From positions 62,001 to 126,000 of the forward strand of contig VIRH01000090.1 of the NCBI GenBank assembly GCA_008107755.1: a DNA stretch of 64,000 bases, given 5' to 3'. Under the pieces are notes generated by a model that made no database searches, had not been told where the DNA came from, and was given only the letters and a program-made list of their open reading frames with translations. This stretch comes from Rhodobacterales bacterium. Lineage in GTDB: Bacteria > Pseudomonadota > Alphaproteobacteria > Rhizobiales > Stappiaceae. Shown here piece by piece: positions 27,295-35,390 of the stretch (position 1 is the first letter of the stretch; the number at the start of each line of letters is the position of its first letter). A program made the position numbers and the translations under genes.

Positions 27295-28041
27295 ATGGCT
27301 GATGTTGCAATTGATCAATCGATGCCCAGGCAGGGCCTCGGTATAGGCTCGATTTTCAGCCAGAGCTTCTCGATCTTGAGAAAGAAGTTCCTGATTGCCC
27401 TTGTGCTGAGCCTCCCGTCCGGTCTCGTTTTCGCCTTGAACACCTGGCTGCAGGCACGACCCTTCCCCGGCCTTGCCAGTTACGGCATGCTCACGCTTGC
27501 GGGCTATGTTGCAGGAGGAATCTCCACCAGTCTGATAGTTCAGATGGCATATGACGCGAAACTGTACCGCCCGGCCCGTATCGGACACTACGTGACCCCG
27601 GTGCTGAGAGGCTTCCCGCAAATCATCATCCTGACGACACTCGCCGGCGTGCTGACGTCCGTCGGAGCGATGATTTTCGTCATTCCGGGCCTGTGGGTCG
27701 GCGCTGTCTTCAGCCTCGTGGTTCCGGCGATTGTCATTGAAGGGGCCGGTTTCGGCGCTCTTTCACGAAGCGCCCGTCTGACGCGCGAGTACCGTTGGCC
27801 GATCGCGACTTTGGTTCTGGTGATCGCCGTTCTCGAATTCGGCTTCCGTTTACTCGCCGCATTCTTTCACGCGTTCTTTCCGGATGGCACTGATTGGGAA
27901 GTCGTCTCCATCAGCCTTGCGGTCCTGATCGGCGCCGGATCCTCGGCGTTTGGAAGCATCATCACATCAATGCTCTACGCCCGGCTCCGTGAAATCAAGG
28001 AAGGCATCACCGTCGACCGGATCGCCATGGTCTTCGACTGA
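27295..28041 (+). CDS. Multi-pass membrane protein, tandem paralog 2
   Basis: A 248-residue paralog of the preceding protein: GIGSIFSQSFSIL, VQMAYDAKLYRPARIG, IVIEGAGFGALSRSARLTREYRW and the same C-terminal YARLREIKEG...MVFD. About five to six membrane segments. ATG 27295 (MADVAIDQ) is used. Similarity to copy 1 is clearly higher than to copy 3, suggesting a recent duplication of 1 and 2. No function assigned. Confidence 0.75.
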   Translation: MADVAIDQSMPRQGLGIGSIFSQSFSILRKKFLIALVLSLPSGLVFALNTWLQARPFPGLASYGMLTLAGYVAGGISTSLIVQMAYDAKLYRPARIGHYVTPVLRGFPQIIILTTLAGVLTSVGAMIFVIPGLWVGAVFSLVVPAIVIEGAGFGALSRSARLTREYRWPIATLVLVIAVLEFGFRLLAAFFHAFFPDGTDWEVVSISLAVLIGAGSSAFGSIITSMLYARLREIKEGITVDRIAMVFD

Positions 28042-28122
28042 CGCCTTGTCATAGCTGGCGGCAACCGTCATACGGAGCCGATCCGGGCATATTCCCTCCC
28101 CCTCTCACCGAGTACCTTAGAC

Positions 28123-29022
28123 TTGCGACATCAAAACGATGAAACAACCGGGACGGCGCAATCATCGCAAGACCTGGCCAGCAACCACCCGACACCGCGC
28201 CCTCCCTTTGGCATTGGCGCACTGATCGCCGAGAGCTTCGCACTGACATTCGGAAATCCGCTCAAGATATGTCTTGTCGGTGCTGTGCCACCGATCGCTG
28301 TCTTTCTGCCTTACGTTGTCTTCGTCAGATATCGAGATGTCCTCAATCCTGCGTCCCCTCCGTTCGAATTCGATATAGGACGCAGCATCATGGACATCGC
28401 CATAGGAACCATCGCCATGGCGGCGACCGTCGCCATCATTGCCGCCTGGGTCGCGCAACTCATCGGCGATCTGAAATCCGGCTCGCCGCTCAGGCCTCTT
28501 GCGTATCTCAGGCTCCTTCGTGGAGCCGTTCCAATGATTGCCATCCTCTCGGCGGCACTGATGCTGCTTTGGCTGGTCATTGCAGGCGTGTTCTTGGTGG
28601 TTGGCCTCATGTCAGGGGTATCAAGTCTCTTGATCTCGCTGCTTGTCACGGCGGTCTTCGCCTGTATCGGCAGTTCGTTCTGTGTTTTGCCTTGCGCAAT
28701 CGTCATAGAGCGCAAGGCCTTCAGCGGCCTTTCCAGAAGTCTGAAGCTGACGAAAGGGTACAGGTTGCCCGTCTTCGTCACCCTTTTCCTTGCAACGCTG
28801 GTGACCGCACTGGCCTATGCAGGCATCGTAAGCCTCGACGCGCTCGTCAGCGAATTCGGTGTCTCTTTCATCTCCTCGGACATCCTCTCTGAATTCCTGA
28901 TCCTGACCATTTTCGGGCTGTGCAGCACGTTTATCTTCGTCACCGTCTCCCTGATCTTCTTCAGACTTCGCGCCATCAAGGATGGCATCGAAGCCGGCAC
29001 CATCGCGACGGTTTTCGACTGA
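28123..29022 (+). CDS. Multi-pass membrane protein, tandem paralog 3
   Basis: A 299-residue, more diverged third copy with the same signatures: FGIGALIAESFALTFGN, CAIVIERKAFSGLSRSLKLTKGYR and FFRLRAIKDG...TVFD. The middle is longer and the YDAKL segment is replaced. No in-frame ATG or GTG precedes the domain; TTG 28123 is used, with CTG or downstream starts possible. The next gene, ccmA, follows after about 170 bp. Confidence 0.7.
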   Translation: MRHQNDETTGTAQSSQDLASNHPTPRPPFGIGALIAESFALTFGNPLKICLVGAVPPIAVFLPYVVFVRYRDVLNPASPPFEFDIGRSIMDIAIGTIAMAATVAIIAAWVAQLIGDLKSGSPLRPLAYLRLLRGAVPMIAILSAALMLLWLVIAGVFLVVGLMSGVSSLLISLLVTAVFACIGSSFCVLPCAIVIERKAFSGLSRSLKLTKGYRLPVFVTLFLATLVTALAYAGIVSLDALVSEFGVSFISSDILSEFLILTIFGLCSTFIFVTVSLIFFRLRAIKDGIEAGTIATVFD

Positions 29023-29191
29023 ACTCCGATCGAAGGGATCAACGGTGTCGCAAGGTGCCTGTGGCCTCGATCTGAAAGGCGCGACGTCGCCATGGAGGAC
29101 ATTGATACAGGTTAAGGCACATAATCGAGCTTGCATCGATGCTGCCGGGCCAACTAACAAGACGTGGATCACTTTTGCCCGGAGCAACCTT

Positions 29192-29854
29192 CTGAAACTC
29201 ATTGCCGAAAACCTGACGATAGACCGCGGCGGACGCCGGGTGTTTCAGGACCTCACCTTTTCCCTGAGCGGCGGCGCTGCGCTGGTGGTCACCGGCGCCA
29301 ACGGCATAGGCAAGTCTTCGCTCCTGCGCACGCTTGCCGGGCTGGTGCCGCTTGCGGCCGGCGCGCTGACGCTCGAGGGCGGCGACGCGGACAGGCTGCT
29401 GCACGAACAGGCCCATTACTTCGGTCACCAGGATGCGGTCAAACCGGCGTTGAGCGTTCTGGAAAACCTCCGGTTCTGGAAGAGTTTCACGGAGCCTGCG
29501 CGACAGGAAATTTTCCCGGGCAAGCCCCTTGCGCCGCTGGATGCGCTGGACACGCTCGGCATCGGCCACACGTCCCATCTGCCGGCAGGCTATCTTTCCG
29601 CAGGGCAGAAGCGACGGTTGTCGCTGTCCCGACTTCTCGTCACCCCGCGCCCCCTGTGGCTGATGGACGAGCCGACCTCCGCGCTCGACGTCGCCTCGGA
29701 ACAGCAGTTGCTTGGACTGATGAACGCGCATCTCGGCGCCGGCGGATTGATCGTCACGGCGACACACACCGATCTGGCTCTTGAAAACATCACCAGTCTC
29801 CATCTGCGTACGGCAACACCGACCGAACCGGCGCCTGAGGAGATGCTGTCATGA
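29192..29854 (+). CDS. ccmA: Heme exporter ATP-binding protein CcmA
   Basis: ATPase of the CcmABCD system I cytochrome c maturation complex, about 220 residues. Walker A is TGANGIGKSSLL, signature YLSAGQKRRLSLSRL, Walker B WLMDEPTSALD, H-loop TATHTD. The start is unusual: the conserved N-terminus LKLIAENLTI begins at a CTG (29192) with GGAG 7 nt upstream; the next in-frame candidate is TTG 29102, adding 30 residues not typical of the family. The end overlaps ccmB by ATGA. Likely first gene of ccmABCDG. Confidence 0.9.
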   Translation: MKLIAENLTIDRGGRRVFQDLTFSLSGGAALVVTGANGIGKSSLLRTLAGLVPLAAGALTLEGGDADRLLHEQAHYFGHQDAVKPALSVLENLRFWKSFTEPARQEIFPGKPLAPLDALDTLGIGHTSHLPAGYLSAGQKRRLSLSRLLVTPRPLWLMDEPTSALDVASEQQLLGLMNAHLGAGGLIVTATHTDLALENITSLHLRTATPTEPAPEEMLS

Positions 29855-30522
29855 ACGGCTGGGCCATGACCCTGTTTCGGCGCGACATCAGTTTGTCGGT
29901 GCGCATCGGCGGCAGTGCGCTCGTCGGTGTCCTGTTCTTCCTGGCAGTTGTCACCGTCATCCCCTTCGGCGTCGGGCCGGACCTCAACCTCCTGGCAAGG
30001 ATCGGCCCCGCGATCCTCTGGATCGGCGCGCTGCTCGCGACGCTCCTGGGCCTCGACCGTCTGTTCCAGGCCGACCGGGAAGACGGAACGCTGGACCTGA
30101 TGCTGATGGCCGGGCGGCCGCTGGAAGTGGTGGTTCTCGTGAAATGCCTGGCGCATTGGGTCGCGACCGGCCTGCCGCTCGTCGTTGCCGCGCCCCTTCT
30201 CGGCATCTTCCTCAATCTTGATCCGGTGTCCATGGCCGCCGTGACCGCGACACTTCTCGTCGGCACGCCCGCGCTCACGCTGATCGGCGCGATCGGCGCC
30301 TCTCTCACCGTATCGCTGCGCCGCGGCGGGTTGCTGCTGGCCGTGCTGGTCATCCCGCTTGCCATCCCGGTGATGATTTTCGGCGTCAGCTCCGCCGATG
30401 CGGCAATCCACGATCCAATGCCGTTCATGACGCCGTTCCTGATCCTGTGCGCCCTGACGCTGATTTCAGCCGTCATCGGCCCTGTCGCATCGGCCATCGC
30501 ACTTCGCTTCGCAGGCGATTGA
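29851..30522 (+). CDS. ccmB: Heme exporter protein CcmB
   Basis: A 223-residue inner-membrane subunit with six hydrophobic segments. Family marks are LFRRDISLSVR near the N-terminus, WIGALLATLLGLDRLFQADREDGTLD split across the first cytosolic loop, and KCLAHWVATGLPL. It partners CcmA in ATP-driven release of holo-CcmE. Start overlaps the ccmA stop; ccmC begins 138 bp later. Confidence 0.95.
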   Translation: MNGWAMTLFRRDISLSVRIGGSALVGVLFFLAVVTVIPFGVGPDLNLLARIGPAILWIGALLATLLGLDRLFQADREDGTLDLMLMAGRPLEVVVLVKCLAHWVATGLPLVVAAPLLGIFLNLDPVSMAAVTATLLVGTPALTLIGAIGASLTVSLRRGGLLLAVLVIPLAIPVMIFGVSSADAAIHDPMPFMTPFLILCALTLISAVIGPVASAIALRFAGD

Positions 30523-30660
30523 CGGCCGGCCGGACAGGCGCGACGACCACCTCGCGAAGAGTTGCTTTCTGACGTCCCTCGCCTATTTGACCAAACGCAA
30601 AGCGAAACTGTGATCCTTCGCTAGATTGATGCTGACGTGAGACTGAAGTAAAAGGCAGTG

Positions 30661-31428
30661 ATGGCATTTTGGGATTATGCAAATCCGACGCGATTTCTGA
30701 AGCTGGTGGAGACGGTTCTTCCGTGGCTCACCGGCCTGTGCGTCATTGTGTTCGCTGTGGGTCTCTATCTAGGCTTTTTCGTCGCCCCTGAGGACTATCA
30801 GCAGGGCGCGACCGTGCGGATCATGTTCATCCACGTCCCGGCAGCCTGGCTCTGCATGATGTGCTATTCCATCATGGCGCTGTCGTCTCTCGGCACGCTG
30901 GTGTGGAAACACCCGCTGGCGGATGTCTCGGCCAAGAGTGCCGCCCCCATCGGCGCGGCCTTCACCTTCATGGCGCTCGTCACCGGCTCGCTCTGGGGCA
31001 AACCCATGTGGGGGACCTACTGGGTCTGGGACGCAAGACTGACATCCGTCCTGGTGCTGTTCATCATGTATCTCGGCCTGATGACCCTGTGGCGGACCAT
31101 GGACGATCCGATCAAGGCCGGCAAGGCCGCCGCGGTTCTGACCCTTGTCGGCGCGCTCAACCTGCCGATCATCAAGTTTTCGGTCGACTGGTGGAACACC
31201 CTGCATCAACCGGCCAGCGTCATGCGCATGGACGGGCCGAGCATCGACTCCTCGATGCTCTGGCCTCTTTTCGTCATGGCGATTGCCTTCACCCTTCTGT
31301 TTTTCGTGATCCACCTGATGGCGATGCGTAATGAAATCCTGCGCCGCCGCGTGCGCGCGCTGCGCATGCGCGCCGCCAGCGCCGCGCATCCCGGAACGGC
31401 CGCCGCGACAGCGCAACCAGCGGAGTAA
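30661..31428 (+). CDS. ccmC: Heme exporter protein CcmC
   Basis: A 255-residue heme-handling membrane protein with six helices. The WWD-type heme-contact segment is GTYWVWDARLTSVLVLFI, flanked by the heme-ligand His in IHVPAAW and in WWNTLHQPAS. It delivers heme to CcmE. ATG 30661 is used; GTG 30658 directly before it is possible. The 138-bp gap after ccmB has no gene. Confidence 0.96.
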   Translation: MAFWDYANPTRFLKLVETVLPWLTGLCVIVFAVGLYLGFFVAPEDYQQGATVRIMFIHVPAAWLCMMCYSIMALSSLGTLVWKHPLADVSAKSAAPIGAAFTFMALVTGSLWGKPMWGTYWVWDARLTSVLVLFIMYLGLMTLWRTMDDPIKAGKAAAVLTLVGALNLPIIKFSVDWWNTLHQPASVMRMDGPSIDSSMLWPLFVMAIAFTLLFFVIHLMAMRNEILRRRVRALRMRAASAAHPGTAAATAQPAE

Positions 31429-31432
31429 CCCC

Positions 31433-31609
31433 ATGGATCTTGGCCCCCACGCCGGCTTCATCATTGCCTCATACGTCCTGTGCGCAATCACGGTGCTCGG
31501 CCTCATTGCCTGGGTCCGGCTGGATCAAGCAGCGCAGGAACGCGCCTTGAAGGAACTCGCGGACCGGGGCATCGGCCGCGCCCGCACCGGCCAGGACAGC
31601 AAGTCGTAA
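31433..31609 (+). CDS. ccmD: Heme exporter protein CcmD
   Basis: A 58-residue single-helix protein: MDLGPHAGFIIASYVLCAIT with the family-typical LGPHAGFI...Y start, one membrane helix and a charged cytosolic tail (DQAAQERALKELADRG). CcmD helps release holo-CcmE from CcmABC. ATG 31433 lies 4 nt after the ccmC stop; ccmG starts one base after its own stop. Confidence 0.93.
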   Translation: MDLGPHAGFIIASYVLCAITVLGLIAWVRLDQAAQERALKELADRGIGRARTGQDSKS

Positions 31610-31610
31610 C

Positions 31611-32255
31611 ATGAGCGCATCCGATAGCGGCAGAGATCAGACCCAGGCCGCACAGACTGAACACGGGCAAGCCACCGGCGAGGAAAAGAAGCGCGGTTTT
31701 CCGGTGCTCGTTCTGCTGCCGCTCGTGGTTTTTGCAGCTCTGGCAGGGCTCTTCCTTTTCCAGCTGCTGCTCGGCGACGATCCGCAGGCAATCCCCTCGG
31801 CGCTGATAGACAAGCCTGCGCCCCAGTTCGATCTCGCCGCGGTCGAAGGGCTCAACCGGGGCGGGACCGAGGTGCCCGGTTTTTCCAGCGCAGACCTTGA
31901 AGGCAAGGTCTCGGTGGTCAATATCTTCGCGTCCTGGTGCGTGCCCTGCCGGCAGGAGCATCCTCTACTTGAGGACCTTGCGAAGGTCGATGGCATCCAG
32001 CTTCTCGGCATCAACTACAAGGACAAGCCGGAGAATGCCCGCCGCTTTCTCGGCAGCCTCGGCAATCCCTACAGCCGCATCGGCGCGGACAACAATGGGC
32101 GGACGGCGATCGAATGGGGCGTCTACGGCGTGCCGGAAACCTTCGTCGTCGATCGCAACGGCGTGATCCGCTACAAGTTCATCGGCCCCCTCAGTCCCGA
32201 GAGCTACCGCAACGAGTTCCTGCCCCAGCTTCGCAAGATCATCGCAGCCGGCTGA
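31611..32255 (+). CDS. ccmG: Thiol:disulfide interchange protein CcmG/DsbE
   Basis: A 214-residue membrane-anchored thioredoxin that reduces apocytochrome c cysteines. One N-terminal helix (VLVLLPLVVFAALAGLFLF) follows about 30 cytosolic residues; the active site is WCVPC, with the cis-Pro in GVPETF and the acidic Glu in the GVYG region typical of CcmG. ccmE, ccmF and ccmH are not in the window. Confidence 0.95.
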   Translation: MSASDSGRDQTQAAQTEHGQATGEEKKRGFPVLVLLPLVVFAALAGLFLFQLLLGDDPQAIPSALIDKPAPQFDLAAVEGLNRGGTEVPGFSSADLEGKVSVVNIFASWCVPCRQEHPLLEDLAKVDGIQLLGINYKDKPENARRFLGSLGNPYSRIGADNNGRTAIEWGVYGVPETFVVDRNGVIRYKFIGPLSPESYRNEFLPQLRKIIAAG

Positions 32256-32384
32256 CGGCAGCGCTGCGTCCCGGACCGAAGCATCTCGAAATCCTTGGAA
32301 ACCAATCAAGGTCACCGCCTCGTGACTCGCGGTTGAAGCTCGAATTGCCTACCTTGATCGTGTTCGAGAAAGGATCCGATCCAA

Positions 32385-33158
32385 ATGCTGGGCATTACCC
32401 AACGGAAAGCCTCTGAGGCTCTCCGCACAGGCTTCGTCGCCATGGTTGTCATTGCCGCCGCCTTCAGCGCCTCCGCGCAGGCCGAGACACAGCCCCGGAA
32501 GGTTGTTGAACTTTTCACCAGCCAGGGATGTTCCTCCTGCCCGCCGGCTGACCATCTCGCTGCCCGCCTGGCAAAGGAAAACAAGGATATCCTGACCGTC
32601 GTGATGCCCGTCGACTACTGGGATTACCTCGGCTGGAAGGACACGCTCGCAAGCCCGGAGCACTCGCAGCGCCAACGGGCCTACGCGGCCCGTCGCGGCG
32701 ACCGGTCGGTCTATACGCCGCAAATGATCGTCAATGGCGAGGAACATGTGGTTGGCAGCCGCGAGCAGGAAGTGCTCTCGGCTCTTTCGCGCACCCAGCC
32801 CTTCACCACGAGCGTCGAGCTTTCGATCTCCGACATGGTGGTGCAGGCGAAGGTTGAGGGCACTCTGCCCGAAGGAGCGAAAATGGCGACCGTCTACTTC
32901 ATGCGGCTTCAGGAAGCGGCAACGGTCGATATCGGCCGGGGCGAGAACGCCGGCCGGAAGATCACCTATGTCAACGTCGTGCGAACTCTTCAACCGATGG
33001 GCGTATGGTCCGGCGAGACGGAAACCTTCCGCATGCCGAAATCCAAGCTGATGATCGACGGCGAGTCACGCTGCGCCATTCTGGTTCAGGTCGAAGGCCA
33101 GGACGGCCCCGGACAGATCATCGGCGCCACCGTTTCCGGTCCCCACGGCAATTTCTGA
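32385..33158 (+). CDS. DUF1223 domain-containing secreted protein
   Basis: A 257-residue protein with a signal peptide (hydrophobic stretch VAMVVIAAAFSASAQA). The DUF1223 thioredoxin-like start is VVELFTSQGCSSCPPAD, with a CxxC pair, followed by DYWDYLGWKDTLASPEH and YTPQMIVNG. The family is widespread in rhizobia and often near acnA and ccm genes, as here. A periplasmic redox or metal role is guessed from the CxxC pair and the neighbour ccmG; not established. Confidence 0.9.
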   Translation: MLGITQRKASEALRTGFVAMVVIAAAFSASAQAETQPRKVVELFTSQGCSSCPPADHLAARLAKENKDILTVVMPVDYWDYLGWKDTLASPEHSQRQRAYAARRGDRSVYTPQMIVNGEEHVVGSREQEVLSALSRTQPFTTSVELSISDMVVQAKVEGTLPEGAKMATVYFMRLQEAATVDIGRGENAGRKITYVNVVRTLQPMGVWSGETETFRMPKSKLMIDGESRCAILVQVEGQDGPGQIIGATVSGPHGNF

Positions 33159-33240
33159 GCGGCAGATCTCACGGCAGCACCTCTCCGGAGCGCCTCTTCC
33201 TCAGCGCAGGAGCGCGCTTGCTGCACAGCCCGCAGACAGA

Positions 33241-33434
33241 CTGACTGAAAAATACCTGTTCGGCGGAACTGGCCGGGGGTATTTGCCTCCCGCTGCCTTG
33301 TCACAGGCGAAAAAGCTGTTACCCCTTCCCCGGACTCGCAGGGCTCCGATGGAGCCACCTCCGGGAACCGGATCGAGAGACACGGGCAAATCCTCCCGCA
33401 CGTACGCAGGTAGCGGGATGACCAGGGGAACGGA
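33241..33434 (+). promoter_or_regulatory. Possible structured 5' leader of the CDF transporter
   Basis: The gap before the CDF gene has several pairing segments: AATACC (33251) with GGTATT; GGCTCC-GAT-GGAGCC; CCCGGA with TCCGGG around it; ATTTGCC (33281) with GGCAAAT (33384). TCCCGCT (33288) can pair with AGCGGGA (33412), which alternatively forms a local hairpin with TCCCGC (33393). TTCCCC near 33336 can pair with the GGGGAA ribosome-binding region at 33425. Such exclusive pairings suit metal-responsive control, but no known riboswitch consensus was matched. Confidence 0.35.
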
Positions 33435-34328
33435 ATGAAGCTGAAACTCAGACTTCGGATCGCTTTTGCCAGCATCGTTGTCGGCACATTGGTTCTGGGC
33501 CTGAAGTCCGGCGCCTATTATTACACCGGCTCGATCGCCCTCTTTTCCGATGCGCTGGAATCGACGGTCAATATTGCGTCTTCCATTGCGACCCTTGCCG
33601 CTGTCTGGTTCGCCTCCAAACCCGCCGACAGCAATCACCCCTACGGCCATGACAAGGCGGAATATTTCGCGGCCGTTCTTGTCGGTGTGATGATCGTTCT
33701 GGCTGCGCTCTCGATCTTCCACGCGGCGTGGCTCGGCTTCACCGGCGACGACCGGCCGGATTATTCCCTTCTCGGGATCGGGATGAACGTTGCGGCGACG
33801 CTGCTCAATGGGGTCTGGGCGCGCTACCTCATCCACCACGGAAAGTCTGGCCGCTCTCCAGCACTTGTTGCCGACGGCAAGCATCTGATGACCGATGTTG
33901 TCAGTTCCGCCGGTGTCCTGGCCGGGTTCGTGCTGGTGCTGGCAACGGGCTGGCAGGTCCTCGACCCCACGCTTGCCGTGCTTGTCGGGCTGACGGTCCT
34001 GTGGTCCGGCTGGGGATTGGTCAAGGAATCGGTCGGCGGTCTGATGGATGAAGCCGCATCCTCCGACGTTCTCGACAAGATCCGTCTCCTCATCTCCGAA
34101 CATGGAGAAGGCGCGATCGAAGCGCATGACCTGCGGACACGCATTGCCGGCAAGTCAATCTTCATCGACTTCCACCTCGTGGTTCCCGGCGACATGTCCG
34201 TCGAGGCCGCCCATGCCATTTGCGACCGGATCGAGCGGGCCATCGTCGACGACGTACCCGGCGCCCGGATCACCATTCACGTCGAGCCGGAGCACAAGGC
34301 AAAGCACTCCGGTATCGTCGTGCTTTGA
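33435..34328 (+). CDS. Cation diffusion facilitator (CDF) transporter
   Basis: A 297-residue divalent metal/proton antiporter with six membrane helices and a C-terminal cytosolic metal-binding domain (residues 210-297, ending in a His-rich stretch). Seen: GSIALFSDALESTVN in TM2, NHPYGHDKAEY after it and DGKHLMTDVVSS (HxxxD) in TM5. By my alignment the first ligand position of the TM2 motif is Ala, not Asp or His, so metal preference cannot be read directly. ATG 33435 has AGGGGA upstream, inside the structured leader. Confidence 0.92.
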   Translation: MKLKLRLRIAFASIVVGTLVLGLKSGAYYYTGSIALFSDALESTVNIASSIATLAAVWFASKPADSNHPYGHDKAEYFAAVLVGVMIVLAALSIFHAAWLGFTGDDRPDYSLLGIGMNVAATLLNGVWARYLIHHGKSGRSPALVADGKHLMTDVVSSAGVLAGFVLVLATGWQVLDPTLAVLVGLTVLWSGWGLVKESVGGLMDEAASSDVLDKIRLLISEHGEGAIEAHDLRTRIAGKSIFIDFHLVVPGDMSVEAAHAICDRIERAIVDDVPGARITIHVEPEHKAKHSGIVVL

Positions 34329-34482
34329 CTGGCGGGCATTTGCCGGGGCCTGAGGCATCGCATTGTCCTCCGGCACAAACCGAAAACCGGCTCTGTCACT
34401 TTTCGTCAAAATCTGATTGTTAAAAGGCATTGAGTGCTCAATCGAGCTTTGAAGATCTGAACAAGCGAAAGGCACGGCACAT

Positions 34483-35166
34483 ATGGAGTTCGAGGGGATT
34501 CTGTTCGACTGCGACGGCGTACTGGTCGATTCGGAAAAGATCTACGTGGCCGTGGAGCGCGAGCATCTCGCCCGGATCGGCCTGCATTATCCGCTCGATG
34601 ACTATCTGGACCGTTTTCAGGGCCTTGGCAGCGACGATTTCTGGTCCGCACTCGACGAAGACCACCGGGCGCTCGGCAAGGGACCGCTTCCGGAATCCTT
34701 CGGACCGGAGCTGGACGCCGCGACCATGGAGCGGATCGAGAAGGAAATCTCCGACATTGCCGGTATCAAGGAGCTACTTGAAGCCCATGAGGGCCCACGC
34801 GCCGTGGCCTCGTCCTCACGCCTCAACCGGCTGATCAGCAAGCTGACGCATACTGGGCTGCTCGCCTATTTCGATCCTCATGTCTATTCCGGCGAGCAGG
34901 TGAAGAACGGCAAGCCGGCGCCGGACCTGTTCCTGTTCGCCGCATCCCGGCTCGGCATCGATCCGGCGGCAACGCTGGTGATCGAGGACAGCGCGAACGG
35001 CGTGAAGGCGGGCCTTGCGGCGGGCATGACGGTCTGGGGCTTCGTCGGGGGCGGCCATACGCATGATGGCCATACGGCGCAGCTTGAGGCGGCCGGTGCC
35101 CACAAGGTGGTCAGCAGCCACGACAATCTAGCCGAGCTTCTGACCTCGGGCCGCGCCCTCACCTGA
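34483..35166 (+). CDS. HAD-IA family hydrolase (phosphatase/phosphoglucomutase-like)
   Basis: A 227-residue haloacid dehalogenase-type phosphatase. Motif I is LFDCDGVLVDSE (nucleophile and acid Asp), motif II SSSRLN, motif III Lys in KNGKPAPD, motif IV VIEDSANGV. The small helical cap lies after motif I. The closest general types are beta-phosphoglucomutase and sugar-phosphate phosphatases such as YieH/YfbT; substrate not determinable. Convergent with amtB, with the amtB terminator between them. Confidence 0.92.
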   Translation: MEFEGILFDCDGVLVDSEKIYVAVEREHLARIGLHYPLDDYLDRFQGLGSDDFWSALDEDHRALGKGPLPESFGPELDAATMERIEKEISDIAGIKELLEAHEGPRAVASSSRLNRLISKLTHTGLLAYFDPHVYSGEQVKNGKPAPDLFLFAASRLGIDPAATLVIEDSANGVKAGLAAGMTVWGFVGGGHTHDGHTAQLEAAGAHKVVSSHDNLAELLTSGRALT

Positions 35167-35228
35167 GCCGTCAAGCCCGCGCGCCCCATCTCGAAGCGCC
35201 GCGACGCGGAACCGACCTTCATAGCGAC

Positions 35229-35254
35229 AAAAAAAAGCCCGGGTTGCCCCGGGC
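35229..35254 (-). terminator. Rho-independent terminator of amtB
   Basis: Stem GCCCGGG / CCCGGGC (35237-35254) with loop TTGC, followed on the minus strand by eight T. It lies about 135 nt after the amtB stop and may also limit read-through from the HAD gene. Confidence 0.88.
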
Positions 35255-35390
35255 TTTCCAAGTTTGCGGTCTGAGCCAATAGACCGCCTGGGAGATTTGG
35301 ATCCGGCTTCCTGCAGTTCGTTTTTCCTGAAACTGAACCGCCAGGCCGGAAAAGCCGGGCACCCCGCAGTGGCGGGGCGCCCCAAGCCCT

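Noticed and set aside
33241-33434. Cobalamin, yybP-ykoY or NiCo riboswitch before the CDF gene
   Set aside because: Conserved boxes of these classes as I know them are not present; kept only as an unnamed structured leader.
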